Shown here piece by piece: positions 33,125 to 42,114 of a stretch of DNA of 64,000 bases (the first letter of the stretch is position 1; every line of letters begins with the position of its first letter). Source of the stretch: Conchocele bisecta (lineage: Eukaryota > Mollusca > Bivalvia > Lucinida > Thyasiridae). The notes beneath the pieces are model-generated. The model was not told the origin of the DNA. It ran no database searches and saw only the letters and a list, made by a program, of their open reading frames with translations. Position numbers and translations under genes: made by a program. Location of the stretch: NCBI GenBank assembly GCA_029237695.1, contig CM055266.1:109571370-109635369 (forward strand). The letters are read 5' to 3'.

Positions 33125-33885
33125 ATTAACAAATATATTATCTTTCAACTCAATGATTGTAGTTCTATATTTAAGAAGGGCCAACTCAGTGATGGAGTTC
33201 AAATTGGAAGACGGGTTAATTCAATGATGTAGGTCTGAATGGAAGAAGGGGGCCTACTAAATGATGGAGTTTACATTGGAAAAAGGGCCAACATAATGAT
33301 GGTGTTCTCAGTAGAACGGGGCTAACTTAGTGATGGAGATTTATCTCAATGATGGAGCTGTCAGTGGAAGGGGGTCAATTTATTGATGGGAAAAAGAAGG
33401 CAATTCAATGTATGAAAAAAAGGTGCTAACTCAGTGATGGAGTTTTCGGTGGAATAAGGGGTCTAATCAGTGATGGTGGTCTCAGTGGAAGATAGGGGCT
33501 ACTTAAATGATGGAGTTTTTGGTGGAATAAGGGGTCTACTAAGTGATGAAGGTTTCAGTGGAAGATAGGTAGGGGCTAACTTAATGACGGAGGTTTCAGT
33601 GGATGATAGGGGCTAATTTAATGATAGAAATTCCAGTATGAATAAGGGGTAAACTCAACGATGGCGTTCTCCGTGGAAGAAAGTATTTGATACAGTGAAG
33701 GTGTTCTTAGTATGTTAACTTAATGATAGAGTTCACAGTGTAAGAAGGGGGCTAACCTAGTGATGGAGTTCCCAGTGGAATACGAGGCTAACTCAGTGAT
33801 GGAGTTCCCAGTGGAATACGAGGCTAACTCAGTGATGGAGTTCTCAGTGAAAGAGAGGGGTCAACTTATACAATGATAGAGCTTT
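33125..33885. repeat. Minisatellite, ~35–40-bp units
   Basis: About 20 degenerate units with the consensus GCTAACTCAGTGATGGAGTT, CTCAGTGGAAGAAGGGG. Two adjacent units near 33770–33840 are almost identical (CCCAGTGGAATACGAGGCTA), implying recent slippage or unequal exchange. No continuous frame. Confidence 0.85.
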
Positions 33886-34824
33886 CAGGCTAGGGTTATT
33901 TACATTATGTCATCTATGTTTCAACTTTTGATATCTTTAAGCATGTCAACCAGCTACCAACCATACACAAACCTCAATAAAATACACAATATACATAGAG
34001 ATGTGACAAAAAAAAACCAAGTAACGGTACACATTAAGACTGTTTGATTGCTGTTTGGTAAATTTTGTAATTTATTCATGTGTAACATATGTCGGTCACA
34101 ATTATTATTATATATCAATGTCAATCACAATCGCCACATGAGGTATTGACCATAATAATTGAAATTACATTTCTATTTGCAAAACAATGAACATCACAAA
34201 AGTGAACCAGTAACGCAACTGTTCCAAATATGTATAATAGGGTGTATTATAGACAAAATTAGTTAATATCTTATGTTTTTAAAGTGGCATTTAAATAAAT
34301 ACGGTGGTACAATGCCATGTGAACAAATAAATAGTGGTTAAAGATGGGCAATCGAGGTTAGTATTTGAAAATATACATTGCTAGCAGGAGTTGCATGTTG
34401 TATTGTCAACATTGACGGTGAGTAGTATTGGAAATTAGCATAATGTATATCAGGTTGTTAGGATTGAAATAGGGTTTAAATGCTGGAACAATCACGTTAC
34501 TAAACTACATTCATCGATTATAATATATTGTATGTTACACTAATATAATGTCAAAATAATATAAACTTCACTTCTGTTGCTTCTGTGATCATGGTAAAGG
34601 TAAGAAATTCCTGTTTAAAGGAGAAACATTTCTCACATAACAGCCAAATTTGACATATCGTACAATATTACAATATATGGCAATATTATGTTGAGAACAA
34701 TAACATATATGTATACGGTTTTGTCCTTGGGAGACACTAATAGTCTTAAACCCCAATTATGCGCCAAACATCACACTAATATGTCAATTTCACTTCAAAA
34801 TGCTGTTCTACTGTGCATTTTCTA

Positions 34825-35154
34825 GGTAAAATGACCCTCACCATGACATTAGACCTTTTTATTGACCAGATATGGAAAAGGTAATACCAGAAATGGATTC
34901 CTCATACCAAAATTAGATAAAAATGTGGTATCACTCGCGATTTTAGGCCTACTGATTAAAAAGTTGTATTTCTCTGATCAACGGCGGCCATCTTGGCCGC
35001 CATCTTGGATTTCTCGGATTGCCCAAGGATATCCGCTTGATATCCGGCTGATCTACATTGTATATGCCCTGAGGATGTATAATCAAGAGAGAAAAAAACT
35101 TTTACAGCCGATGCAGGGTTAAGCCAAGATATCGACTTTGACTACCTGACTATG
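34825..35154 (-). repeat. Right terminal inverted repeat of the long-TIR element
   Basis: Carries CGGCGGCCATCTTGGCCGCC, ATATCCGCTTGATATCCGGC and CTTTTACAGCCGATGCAGGG. The 86-codon ORF 34862–35122 is inside the TIR and is not a gene. Confidence 0.75.
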
Positions 35155-35177
35155 ACCATTCACGACAAAAAGAGGCG

Positions 35178-35282
35178 TACAGTGGGGTCAACGTGTAAGT
35201 GCACACACGAACGAAAACGACAGGTTGGTTCCAACCTGTCGTGTTCGTTCGTGTGTGCTCTTACACGCTGACCTCACTGTAT
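35178..35282. mobile_element. TA-flanked perfect hairpin element
   Basis: TACAGTGGGGTCAACGTGTAAG pairs with CTTACACGCTGACCTCACTGTA. Inner stem CGAACGAAAACGACAGGTTGG/CCAACCTGTCGTGTTCGTTCG. The CAGTG start and TA edges suggest another Tc1/pogo-type MITE. Confidence 0.7.
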
Positions 35283-35333
35283 GTTATTTGGGACCAGTGA
35301 CTCCCCGGATCAGACTCTACATCCGCACAGTCT

Positions 35334-35523
35334 GGGAGCCGTTTCACTAAATTTCGTACGACTACAATGTTCGTAAGCGCAAAATTATGATAGTCTGTAA
35401 AGTTCACATTAAAAATGTTTTCTTGTAAACAATTAATGGATTTACATTTATATAGCATAGGTTGCATATGCATATGCAGATCCTAAGTTTGCACTTTGTA
35501 CGAAGTTTAGTGAAACGGGCCCC
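35334..35523. mobile_element. Family J MITE nested in a family B core
   Basis: Ends GGGAGCCGTTTCACTAAATT and TTTAGTGAAACGGGCCCC. On the left the host reads CATCCGCACAGTCT and on the right AGCTCGGTTCGCTGTT, i.e. the family B centre. Confidence 0.7.
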
Positions 35524-35642
35524 AGCTCGGTTCGCTGTTGAGTAGGATAAATATGGATCATGTATCTGTAAATTTGTATTTCTAGAATATGGTAGTATAG
35601 TAGATCAAACAGTGGTAGTAATATGCACTATTGTATTCACAA

Positions 35643-35864
35643 TATTAAAGTGTACCAGTCAGCTAACCCTATGCAACTCGATGTTAGAAACATGACAATT
35701 TGTGTAGAACCGGGTCGTACAGGGTACACCAGAACAGTGGTCCTAGGAATTATTTTATTAAATATATTAAAGTGCACCAGTTAGCTAACCTTATGTAACC
35801 CCGTGCTAGAAACACGACTATTCGTGTTTATAGTACCGAATTGTATAGGGTTAACCAAGACAGA
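35643..35864. repeat. ~123-bp tandem duplication
   Basis: ATTAAAGTGTACCAGTCAGC..CTATGCAACTCGATGTTAGA is repeated as ATTAAAGTGCACCAGTTAGC..TTATGTAACCCCGTGCTAGA, roughly 80% alike. Confidence 0.7.
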
Positions 35865-35947
35865 TGTTGTCGTTGACACGATTGTAATCATAATATAGAA
35901 TTTAATACACTACCGCCTGCGCTAATCTTACCAATACTCCCAGTATA

Positions 35948-36421
35948 TAGAGAATAGTAGGTTAGTGCCGTGAATGGGAAAAAATATCCGGCAAGGCTGA
36001 AGAATTTCTTTATTTCTCATCAGAAGTATATGTTGTGACCACTCATTTGAACCGTCTCGCCGAGACGGTTCAAATGAGTGGTCACAACATATACTTTGGT
36101 TCAGAAATAAGGAAACTAGATAGAGAACAGTAGGTTAGTGCCGTGAATGGGTACAACTATCTGGCAAGGCTTAGGAAACAGGATGGGCGAGGCTCTGACG
36201 AGCACATCCCGTTTGCGTGCCGCGCCAGATATTTTTTCCCATTCACGGCACGAACCTACTATTCTATTTATCCCGTCAACACCTACAAATGGCTGTAAAA
36301 TGCAAAATATCACCCCAGCCACCGCAAATATTGATACGCAGTGATTAGGTCGTATTGACAGGCTATCAAAATGTTTCACGGCACCGTGTTTCACGGCACA
36401 TGTACGTGTTGACGGGATAAA
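35948..36421 (-). mobile_element. Family K twin-hairpin element, with a family U insertion and duplicated arm
   Basis: GAGAATAGTAGGTTAGTGCC begins an arm at about 35949, which breaks at AAGGCTGAAG. After the U hairpin the same arm restarts (GAGAACAGTAGGTTAGTGCC, 36122). It then completes the CCCATTCACGGCACGAACCT hairpin and the CCCGTCAACACC...GTGTTGACGGG module. Confidence 0.7.
36004..36112. mobile_element. Family U hairpin, copy 2
   Basis: AGTATATGTTGTGACCACTC with perfect partner GAGTGGTCACAACATATACT. The centre GAACCGTCTCGCCGAGACGGTTC is itself a perfect palindrome. Flanked by TTATTTCT / AGAAATAA. Confidence 0.8.
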
Positions 36422-36665
36422 AATTTGATATTCATAGTTTTGATTAATTCCCTGGGGTTTGACGTATCTGGGCAATAGTTCTGCGTGACTGGGAAATAAT
36501 TTCGAGTGCCTGTGCAATAGTTAAAACTATTTCAACACTGAAAATCATGACGTAATGATTTATGTCGAAAGTTACGTCATAAAATTCAACGTAATTAGAT
36601 TGGTCAGTCGATGCGCCCTTCGCCAATTAATGTCACATATACTGGTTACAGGTTGGGTAATAAAT

Positions 36666-36803
36666 CAGTTATTTCATGGTCATTTGGGGACAGTCAAAAC
36701 ACATTGCTCCTCGCTGCTGTGACGACCCGATGCACAATAGTACCTTGGTACAACTCGGTACAATTGTTTTGACTGTTCCCCGAATGATCTTGAAATAACT
36801 GTA
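36666..36803. repeat. Inverted repeat, ~40-bp arms
   Basis: CAGTTATTTCATGGTCATTTGGGGACAGTCAAAACA pairs with TGTTTTGACTGTTCCCCGAATGATCTTGAAATAACTG; spacer ~55 bp. Confidence 0.7.
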
Positions 36804-36948
36804 TATTAGTTTCTTTATTTTAAAATACATGTACTTGACTATTGTGCTTGAATCAAACTCCTTGATTACGAGATATTATTACTTAGATATCAATGTTTGC
36901 CTATAAATTGTCTGTATTTGCCTACAGCAATAACATACACAGTCCAGG

Positions 36949-37053
36949 CTGATACGGCGTGTTTTCCAGTCTGATACTGAAACTTCTACTGATACTGCCT
37001 TTTCTAGTCTGATACCATCGTTACTAGTCTGATAACGCCGTTTCCAGTCCGAT
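36949..37053. repeat. Short tandem array, ~25-bp units
   Basis: Four to five units containing TTCTAGTCTGATAC / TTCCAGTCCGATAC variants; unit length varies. Confidence 0.55.
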
Positions 37054-37283
37054 ACCATGTCCCGCGCGCGTATTAAACCAGTTCCTTTTGGAATGCGCAT
37101 TGCGTATGTTTACTTTATCGGCTGCGTAAATGTTGACAGATGCCGGGAATTTAAATGTGTAGGCTCTGTATTTCATCATTCAATCATGGATAACGGTATA
37201 TATTGTAATATAGGATTATCACAACGGCCGGATGATTGATATTGAAATTGATATCTAAGTAATCTAAGTAATAAAGACATTAA

Positions 37284-37414
37284 TACGTGTCTTGTTTGCT
37301 ATCGGACTAGGTATCGTCCCTCGGTAACTTGGTATCAGCCTTCGACCTTCGGTCTCAGGCTGATATCAAGTTACCTCGGGCCGATACCTAGGCCGATATC
37401 AAACAAGCCACGTA
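37284..37414. mobile_element. TTAA-flanked hairpin element
   Basis: TTAA at 37280–37283 and 37415–37418. Arms TACGTGTCTTGTTTG / CAAACAAGCCACGTA. Inner arms around GGTAACTTGGTATCAGCCT and AGGCTGATATCAAGTTACC, tip TTCGACCTTCGG. Confidence 0.65.
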
Positions 37415-37423
37415 TTAACCTCT

Positions 37424-37493
37424 AAACATTTCCAATAGATGCTAATAAACTTTGACAATTGTCAAAGTTTATGAGCATCTATTGCAAATGTTA
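37424..37493. repeat. Hairpin
   Basis: AACATTTCCAATAGATGCT-ATAAACTTTGAC and its partner meet at GACAATTGTC; one short bulge each side. Confidence 0.7.
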
Positions 37494-37939
37494 ACGCAGG
37501 CGACTGTGTACTGTTCCAGGCGGGCTGTACGGGTATCGAACAGCGGGCCTGTATCGTGGACGCCGAGTGTTCCTGTTACGGGCTGTATTTCTGCCTCGAG
37601 GGCGCATGTCGGAGTACGCTACCGGACTATGCGGAAGGTATGCCTGTTTTTGGCCATGACACACGTATACGGTATAGACAGGTCTTATAAATGAGACGAG
37701 CCATGATATTTGTGTACGAGTGCGATAGGAGAATGAACTAGCTAGGTTTAATTAACCGCCTCATCGCCTCCTTCATTTAATGCACACATTTCGACTGTAT
37801 CGCAGATATTAGTAAATTCGGAAACAAACGAGCCAACGGTCATTGACCTGACACTTTTTTGGGCTCAAATGCCCGGGTTTGGAAGGTCTTCGAGCCAATT
37901 CCTACACTTAAATATAAGCTAAATAAAATATAAATAGAT

Positions 37940-38130
37940 TTTTGTACCTAAGAATATGTGCGTTTTTTCATGAAAAACATTTACAGAAACTGATCGTTTT
38001 GTAGATGACGTCGAACGTGGACGAAATGTTCATCTCTGAACATTTCGTCCACTTTTGACGTCATTTACGGAAATATCGTCAATTTTGCAACTAGCTTTTA
38101 AAGCAATGGCACATATTTATTAGGTGCAAG
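37940..38130. mobile_element. Family L MITE, ends eroded
   Basis: GTACCTAAGAATATGTGCGT at left and GCACATATTTATTAGGTGC at right. Inner hairpin GGACGAAATGTTCATC / GAACATTTCGTCC. Confidence 0.65.
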
Positions 38131-38207
38131 ATTTCTAAAATAAGGTACCGAACCCGGCAAATGATGAGTAACGTCCCTTAGTACAACTTAACTTACGCTA
38201 AGCAACG

Positions 38208-38442
38208 TACGGAGCCCCGCACATAAAGTCGTATAAATTACCTAACTTGGAAATTCACGAGTAACTTCCCTTGTAACTACTCCCGGGCATATATCTACGG
38301 AGCCCCGCAGTGGACATGGATTTTTTGAAATTAATTTCTTCCCAAGGAATAACAATTCGTTCCCTCAATTTAACCATTCGTTCCCACGAATTAATAATTC
38401 GTTCCCTCAATTTAACAATTCGTTCCCACGGGAATTTAGTCG
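38208..38442. mobile_element. Family F element, rearranged partial copy
   Basis: A TACGGAGCCCCGCA terminus at 38208 with no array behind it, then a second terminus at 38296 leading into one arm of five 21-bp units. The right arm is missing. The array ends at CGTTCCCACGGGAATTTAGTCG, and CGACTTTATG there is the complement of CATAAAGTCG at 38223. Confidence 0.65.
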
Positions 38443-38517
38443 ACTTTATGTCAACGCATACTCCAACGGACACATCTTGACTTGAGCTGGATGTTCCATT
38501 CTTTTATTGCTTTCCTT

Positions 38518-38767
38518 ATTTGTGGCTGTGACTGGAAACATGGCTCTTATGGGATTTGTCACCAGTGTAGCTACCTCCTGATTAAATAGCACAGTCATAT
38601 AAGCATGATAGCGATATATATTGCTTGTTAGACGCATGACGCGTGCTTCAGTGGTGGAATGGCGAACAGTGCAGATCCTGATCAGACTGTGCGGATGCAC
38701 AGGCTGATCTGGATCTACACTGGTCGCTAAACCCATAATCAAAATTTCTCCAGTCACAGCCACAGTT
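38518..38767. mobile_element. Family B MITE, near full length
   Basis: TTTGTGGCTGTGACTGGAAA ... TTTCTCCAGTCACAGCCACA, core GACTGTGCGGATGCACAGGC at 38687–38706. Best example of paired outer arms in the window. Confidence 0.8.
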
Positions 38768-39383
38768 TATTATGTCTATCTTTTTTTGTGGCTTCTTATT
38801 TATTACGTGGCATTGATTAATCACGCCTACTCGCTATGATTTCCGTTTTTTTTTCTCATGGTAATTATTCCTTCTACATTTTAGTTGAAATAGATCTGTC
38901 CTTGTCGCTGACCGTTTTCAGTTTATTGCCCGAGTCTGATGGTCATACCGATAATACAATATAGGCGGGAAGCTTCAGCCACGATATGTAAATTATAAGT
39001 TGTTGTTTAACCCGCAACTTGGTTATTTTACCCGCGGACTGTTCCAAGCCGGTATCCTTGTCATGTTAGTTTAAGTGCTTCTCTTGGAGTACATGCCTTT
39101 GCAGGGACTGGTGTTTTGTTTTGACCCCGCTACGAAATAGTGAGGGGTGGGGGTGGGGGTGGGGGGATATAGCGCTACCGGCATCTGTTCGTCCGTCCAG
39201 TCCGTCCAGTCTTTCCCGTCCGTCGCAAAATTAACGCTCATGTACATTTCTTATATTTTATGTTTCTTTTCATGTAACTGATGCATATTCATACATGCAT
39301 TCCTCGGATGGTCTTCTATCATGCTGTGTCAACTCCACGATTCTCGGGCCCCCGCTAAACCTAAGGTCAAGGTCACATATTTA
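38768..39383. other. Degenerate interspersed repeat, no gene
   Basis: From about 39110, GACCCCGCTACGAAATAGTG, a GGGGTGGGGGTGGGGGTGG run and GTCCGTCCAGTCCGTCCAGT, then CTAAGGTCAAGGTCACATAT. I have seen this kind of sequence as a common mollusc repeat. It continues at 39922 after the family Q insertion (TGCTGTGTCAA-TCCACGATCC on both sides). Confidence 0.45.
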
Positions 39384-39920
39384 CTGTCTGTTTCACGAAA
39401 GCTGCCCAAATGTTATGGCCATATAAGCAATGCAAAAACAATATGTTTAATTTTAGCAAAACATAAGAATGAGCCTTCTTTTTAGTTCATTAAATTTGGT
39501 CCAATATTGATTTTATTACGAAAAAACAATTTCCGCATGTTAATCCCCATAGACATCTTCACACAGTGAAGATGTCTATGGGGATTTAACATGGGGACAT
39601 TTTTCTACTTTCAGAAATAGTGGACCGATTTTCAAAATGTAACTTTTGTTTTCTTAGTTATATCATTTCCAAGCTATCTAGCTAGGTTTCAGAATCAATT
39701 TCCAAAATGTCCTCCAGGTTCTCCACCTATTTCCTCCCATGTTAAATTCCCATAGAGAACTAATTTTTCGTAATAAAATCAATATTTGCCCAAATACTCA
39801 CGAAACAAAAAGAAGGCTTATTCTTAAATTTGTATACAATTTAATATTATCGAAAAAAATATTGTTTTTTGAATTGTTTATATGGCCATACAATTTGGCC
39901 AGGTTTCGTGAAACAGACAG
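39384..39920. mobile_element. Family Q MITE, full length, TA-flanked
   Basis: TA at 39382–39383 and 39921–39922. Ends CTGTCTGTTTCACGAAAGCT and AGGTTTCGTGAAACAGACAG. Central hairpin CCCCATAGACATCTTCAC / GTGAAGATGTCTATGGGG at about 39547–39586. 537 bp, no transposase. Confidence 0.85.
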
Positions 39921-40179
39921 TAGTGCGGTAATTCTTTCTATTCACGGAATTACTAGATATTTCACACATGTATTTACCGGATTTGTCCTCTGTTTTGCTG
40001 TGTCAAATCCACGATCCTCCGGCCTGTTGTGTTTTCAAATTTTTCTTCGTTTTCTTTGCCTGCAAGCGGGGGTATTCGCATGTCGACAGGTCACATTTCT
40101 GGTTACGCATGCGATTTTGATGCTCTCGTTCTGTGTAACATTTGTTGCATTGTACGAGTATTGTACACGTTGGACATTC

Positions 40180-40600
40180 GGCCACGACATAGGGGTTTTT
40201 GTCGTGATATTATGGCCATGCCATAAGCCCTTTCTCGTAATATAATGGCCAATAAGGCATGATATATGAATTCGTGACATCGGTATGGTTACATAATCCC
40301 GTGTTTGTGATATCATGGCCATAGCATACGTTTTATGACCTCGTAGTCATGAAACAAGTATGGAGTTTTGTGACATTATGACCCTGAATTAAAATAATAT
40401 TTGTGACATCTATATCGTGGTGGCATAATGCCTGGTTTGTGATATCGTTGCCATAGCATAAGCCACGTATTGTGACCTGCTGGCCATGAAATACGTAAGG
40501 TGCTTCGTGACATCGTCGCCACGCAATATACCAACTATTGTTACCTCGTGACCATGTCATCAGCCATTTTTGTCGCCACGCGGCGATGATACAAACATGT
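40180..40600. repeat. Degenerate tandem repeat, ~35–45-bp units
   Basis: Around ten units with the pattern GTGATATCATGGCCATAGCATA / GTGACATCGTCGCCACGC, spacing variable. Overlapping short ORFs on both strands are discounted. Confidence 0.6.
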
Positions 40601-40729
40601 TTGAGTGACCTCCGTGCTCATAATCCTCATTACAAGTACAACAGGATTTCGGGTTGGGGGGGTGGGGGGCGTAACTATTTTGCAATACTTGACTATATTA
40701 TCGTGCCCTGTAACTTGTAAAAAATCGTT

Positions 40730-40815
40730 ACTCGGCGAAATTTAGGGGCGGGGGGGGGGGGGAGGGGCGCGCGCGCCAGGTCCGCCCCTCCCCCCCCCCC
40801 CCCCCCCCCCTGAAT
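40730..40815. repeat. G/C homopolymer hairpin
   Basis: GGGGCGG followed by a 14-G run and GAGGGGCGCGCGCGCC pair with GGTCCGCCCCTC and a long C run ending at 40810. Probably the remains of a family C-type end. Confidence 0.6.
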
Positions 40816-40827
40816 TCCCCATGTATA

Positions 40828-41095
40828 CAGTGGAACTTGTCTATACCGGGCCCCCTGTGAGCCGTTATACAGTGGAAACTTGTCAATACCGGGCCCCCTG
40901 TGAGCCTTTATGCAGTGGAACTTGTCTATACCGGGCCTCCTGTGAGCCTTTATGCAGTGGAACTTGTCTATACCGGGCCCCCTGTGAGCCTTTATGCAGT
41001 GGAACTTGTCTATACCGGGCCTCCTGTGAGCCTTTATGCAGTGGAACTTGTCTATACCGGGACCCCCTGGGAGCCTTTATACAGTGGAACCTGTC
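40828..41095. repeat. 42-bp tandem array of the family R tip
   Basis: About six units: GTGAGCCTTTATGCAGTGGA then ACTTGTCTATACCGGGCC plus CCCT or TCCT. Units two to five are nearly identical, with TCC and CCC versions alternating. ORFs with a 14-residue period on both strands come from this. Confidence 0.9.
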
Positions 41096-41293
41096 TAAAC
41101 CGGACACCCTGGGACTCCCAGGGTGTCCGGTATAGACAGGTTCCACTGTAATTCTGGAATATGAGCCCTCCAAGACACGTGTGTGTGCTTTGAAATCACG
41201 AACAGACAATACATTCAGATATAAATGTGCGTAAAACCAATAAAATTAGTGAACACGTGTGTTCTCTGTGTCCGGTTTAGAGAGGTTCCAATG
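40828..41293. mobile_element. Family R pogo-like MITE with an amplified tip
   Basis: TA at 40826–40827 and 41294–41295. Right terminus GGTTTAGAGAGGTTCCAATG; inner hairpin CCTGGGA-CTCCCAGGGTGTCCGG near 41100–41125. The left tip is a 42-bp tandem array. Confidence 0.75.
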
Positions 41294-41413
41294 TAATACA
41301 AACTGAGATCCGAGGTCTCCCAAATGATTCAGGTAAGGCTAAGTAGATTAATGACCAGGCACCGGGCTGTCAACTTGGGAAATTGCCTCGTGCACACATG
41401 TTAACACATGTTC

Positions 41414-41875
41414 AATTAGTTGCCGTTATATGTGTGACTGGAAAAATGGTGCTTATGGGAATTATGACCAGTGTAACCCTTGATAAAATAGCACACTCCA
41501 GGGGGCCGTTTCACTAAACTTCTTACGATTAAAATGTTCGTAAGAGCAAATTTAGAATCGACTGAAAATTTGAATTGATGGATTTACATTTATTGAGCAT
41601 AGGCTGCATATGCAGCCTATGCTCAATAAATGTAAATCCAACAATTATTTACAAGAAAACAGTGTTAATGTGAAATTTACACAGACTATCATAATTTTGC
41701 ACTTACGAACATTTTAGTCGTAGGAAGTTTAGTGAAACGGGCTCCTGTAGCCTGATAACGATCTGCGTTGCGTGTTTGAAGCAAGACGGATGTTTCTTCA
41801 ATGAATGGCGGTCAGTGCATTCTGATCTGCATCTACACTAAGTTCCATTTCTCCAGTCACAACGACATATTAGGG
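41414..41875. mobile_element. Family B MITE interrupted by a family J element
   Basis: Left part GTGTGACTGGAAAAATGGTG..AAATAGCACACTC; after the J insertion the text resumes CTGTAGCCTGATAACGATCT and ends CATTTCTCCAGTCACAACGA. Confidence 0.75.
41501..41744. mobile_element. Family J MITE nested in family B
   Basis: Ends GGGGGCCGTTTCACTAAACT and AGTTTAGTGAAACGGGCTC. Central palindrome TTGAGCATAGGCTGCATATGCAGCCTATGCTCAA. Confidence 0.8.
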
Positions 41876-42114
41876 CGATTCATCAGAGACGGGAAGACGC
41901 ATGTAAGACCTACTATATAGTTTGTTCAAGGTGACCCGAACATGCCTAACACGTGTATATTTAGTCAGGACTTATCACACCCTAGAGTAGGGTGTACATG
42001 TCCATTTCTTTGAGTTTATAGATCTAAGCAGAGATATAACTACAGTCAGTAGCCTAAATAATCCCTAGTCTAGATAAACGATAACAACGCCCTCGTGACA
42101 TATAACACAATGTA

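Larger units (their letters stand above)
31410..35154. mobile_element. 3.7-kb long-TIR element
   Basis: The ends form an inverted repeat of roughly 320–330 bp (31411–31730 versus 34825–35154), identical over long runs such as GCCGGATATCAAGCGGATAT. The interior is AT-rich with a minisatellite and a short tandem duplication, and has no transposase-like ORF. Best read as a large non-autonomous DNA transposon (foldback-, MULE- or Polinton-derivative-like). The exact termini and target duplication are not certain; ATAGTC-GGTAG is the outermost shared motif. Confidence 0.7.

Noticed and set aside
39739..40245. 168-codon frame
   Set aside because: It starts in the family Q right arm and runs through degenerate repeat; no domain and no conservation signal visible.
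40821..41209. Frames of 83–108 codons with a 14-residue period on both strands
   Set aside because: Translation of the 42-bp family R tip array.
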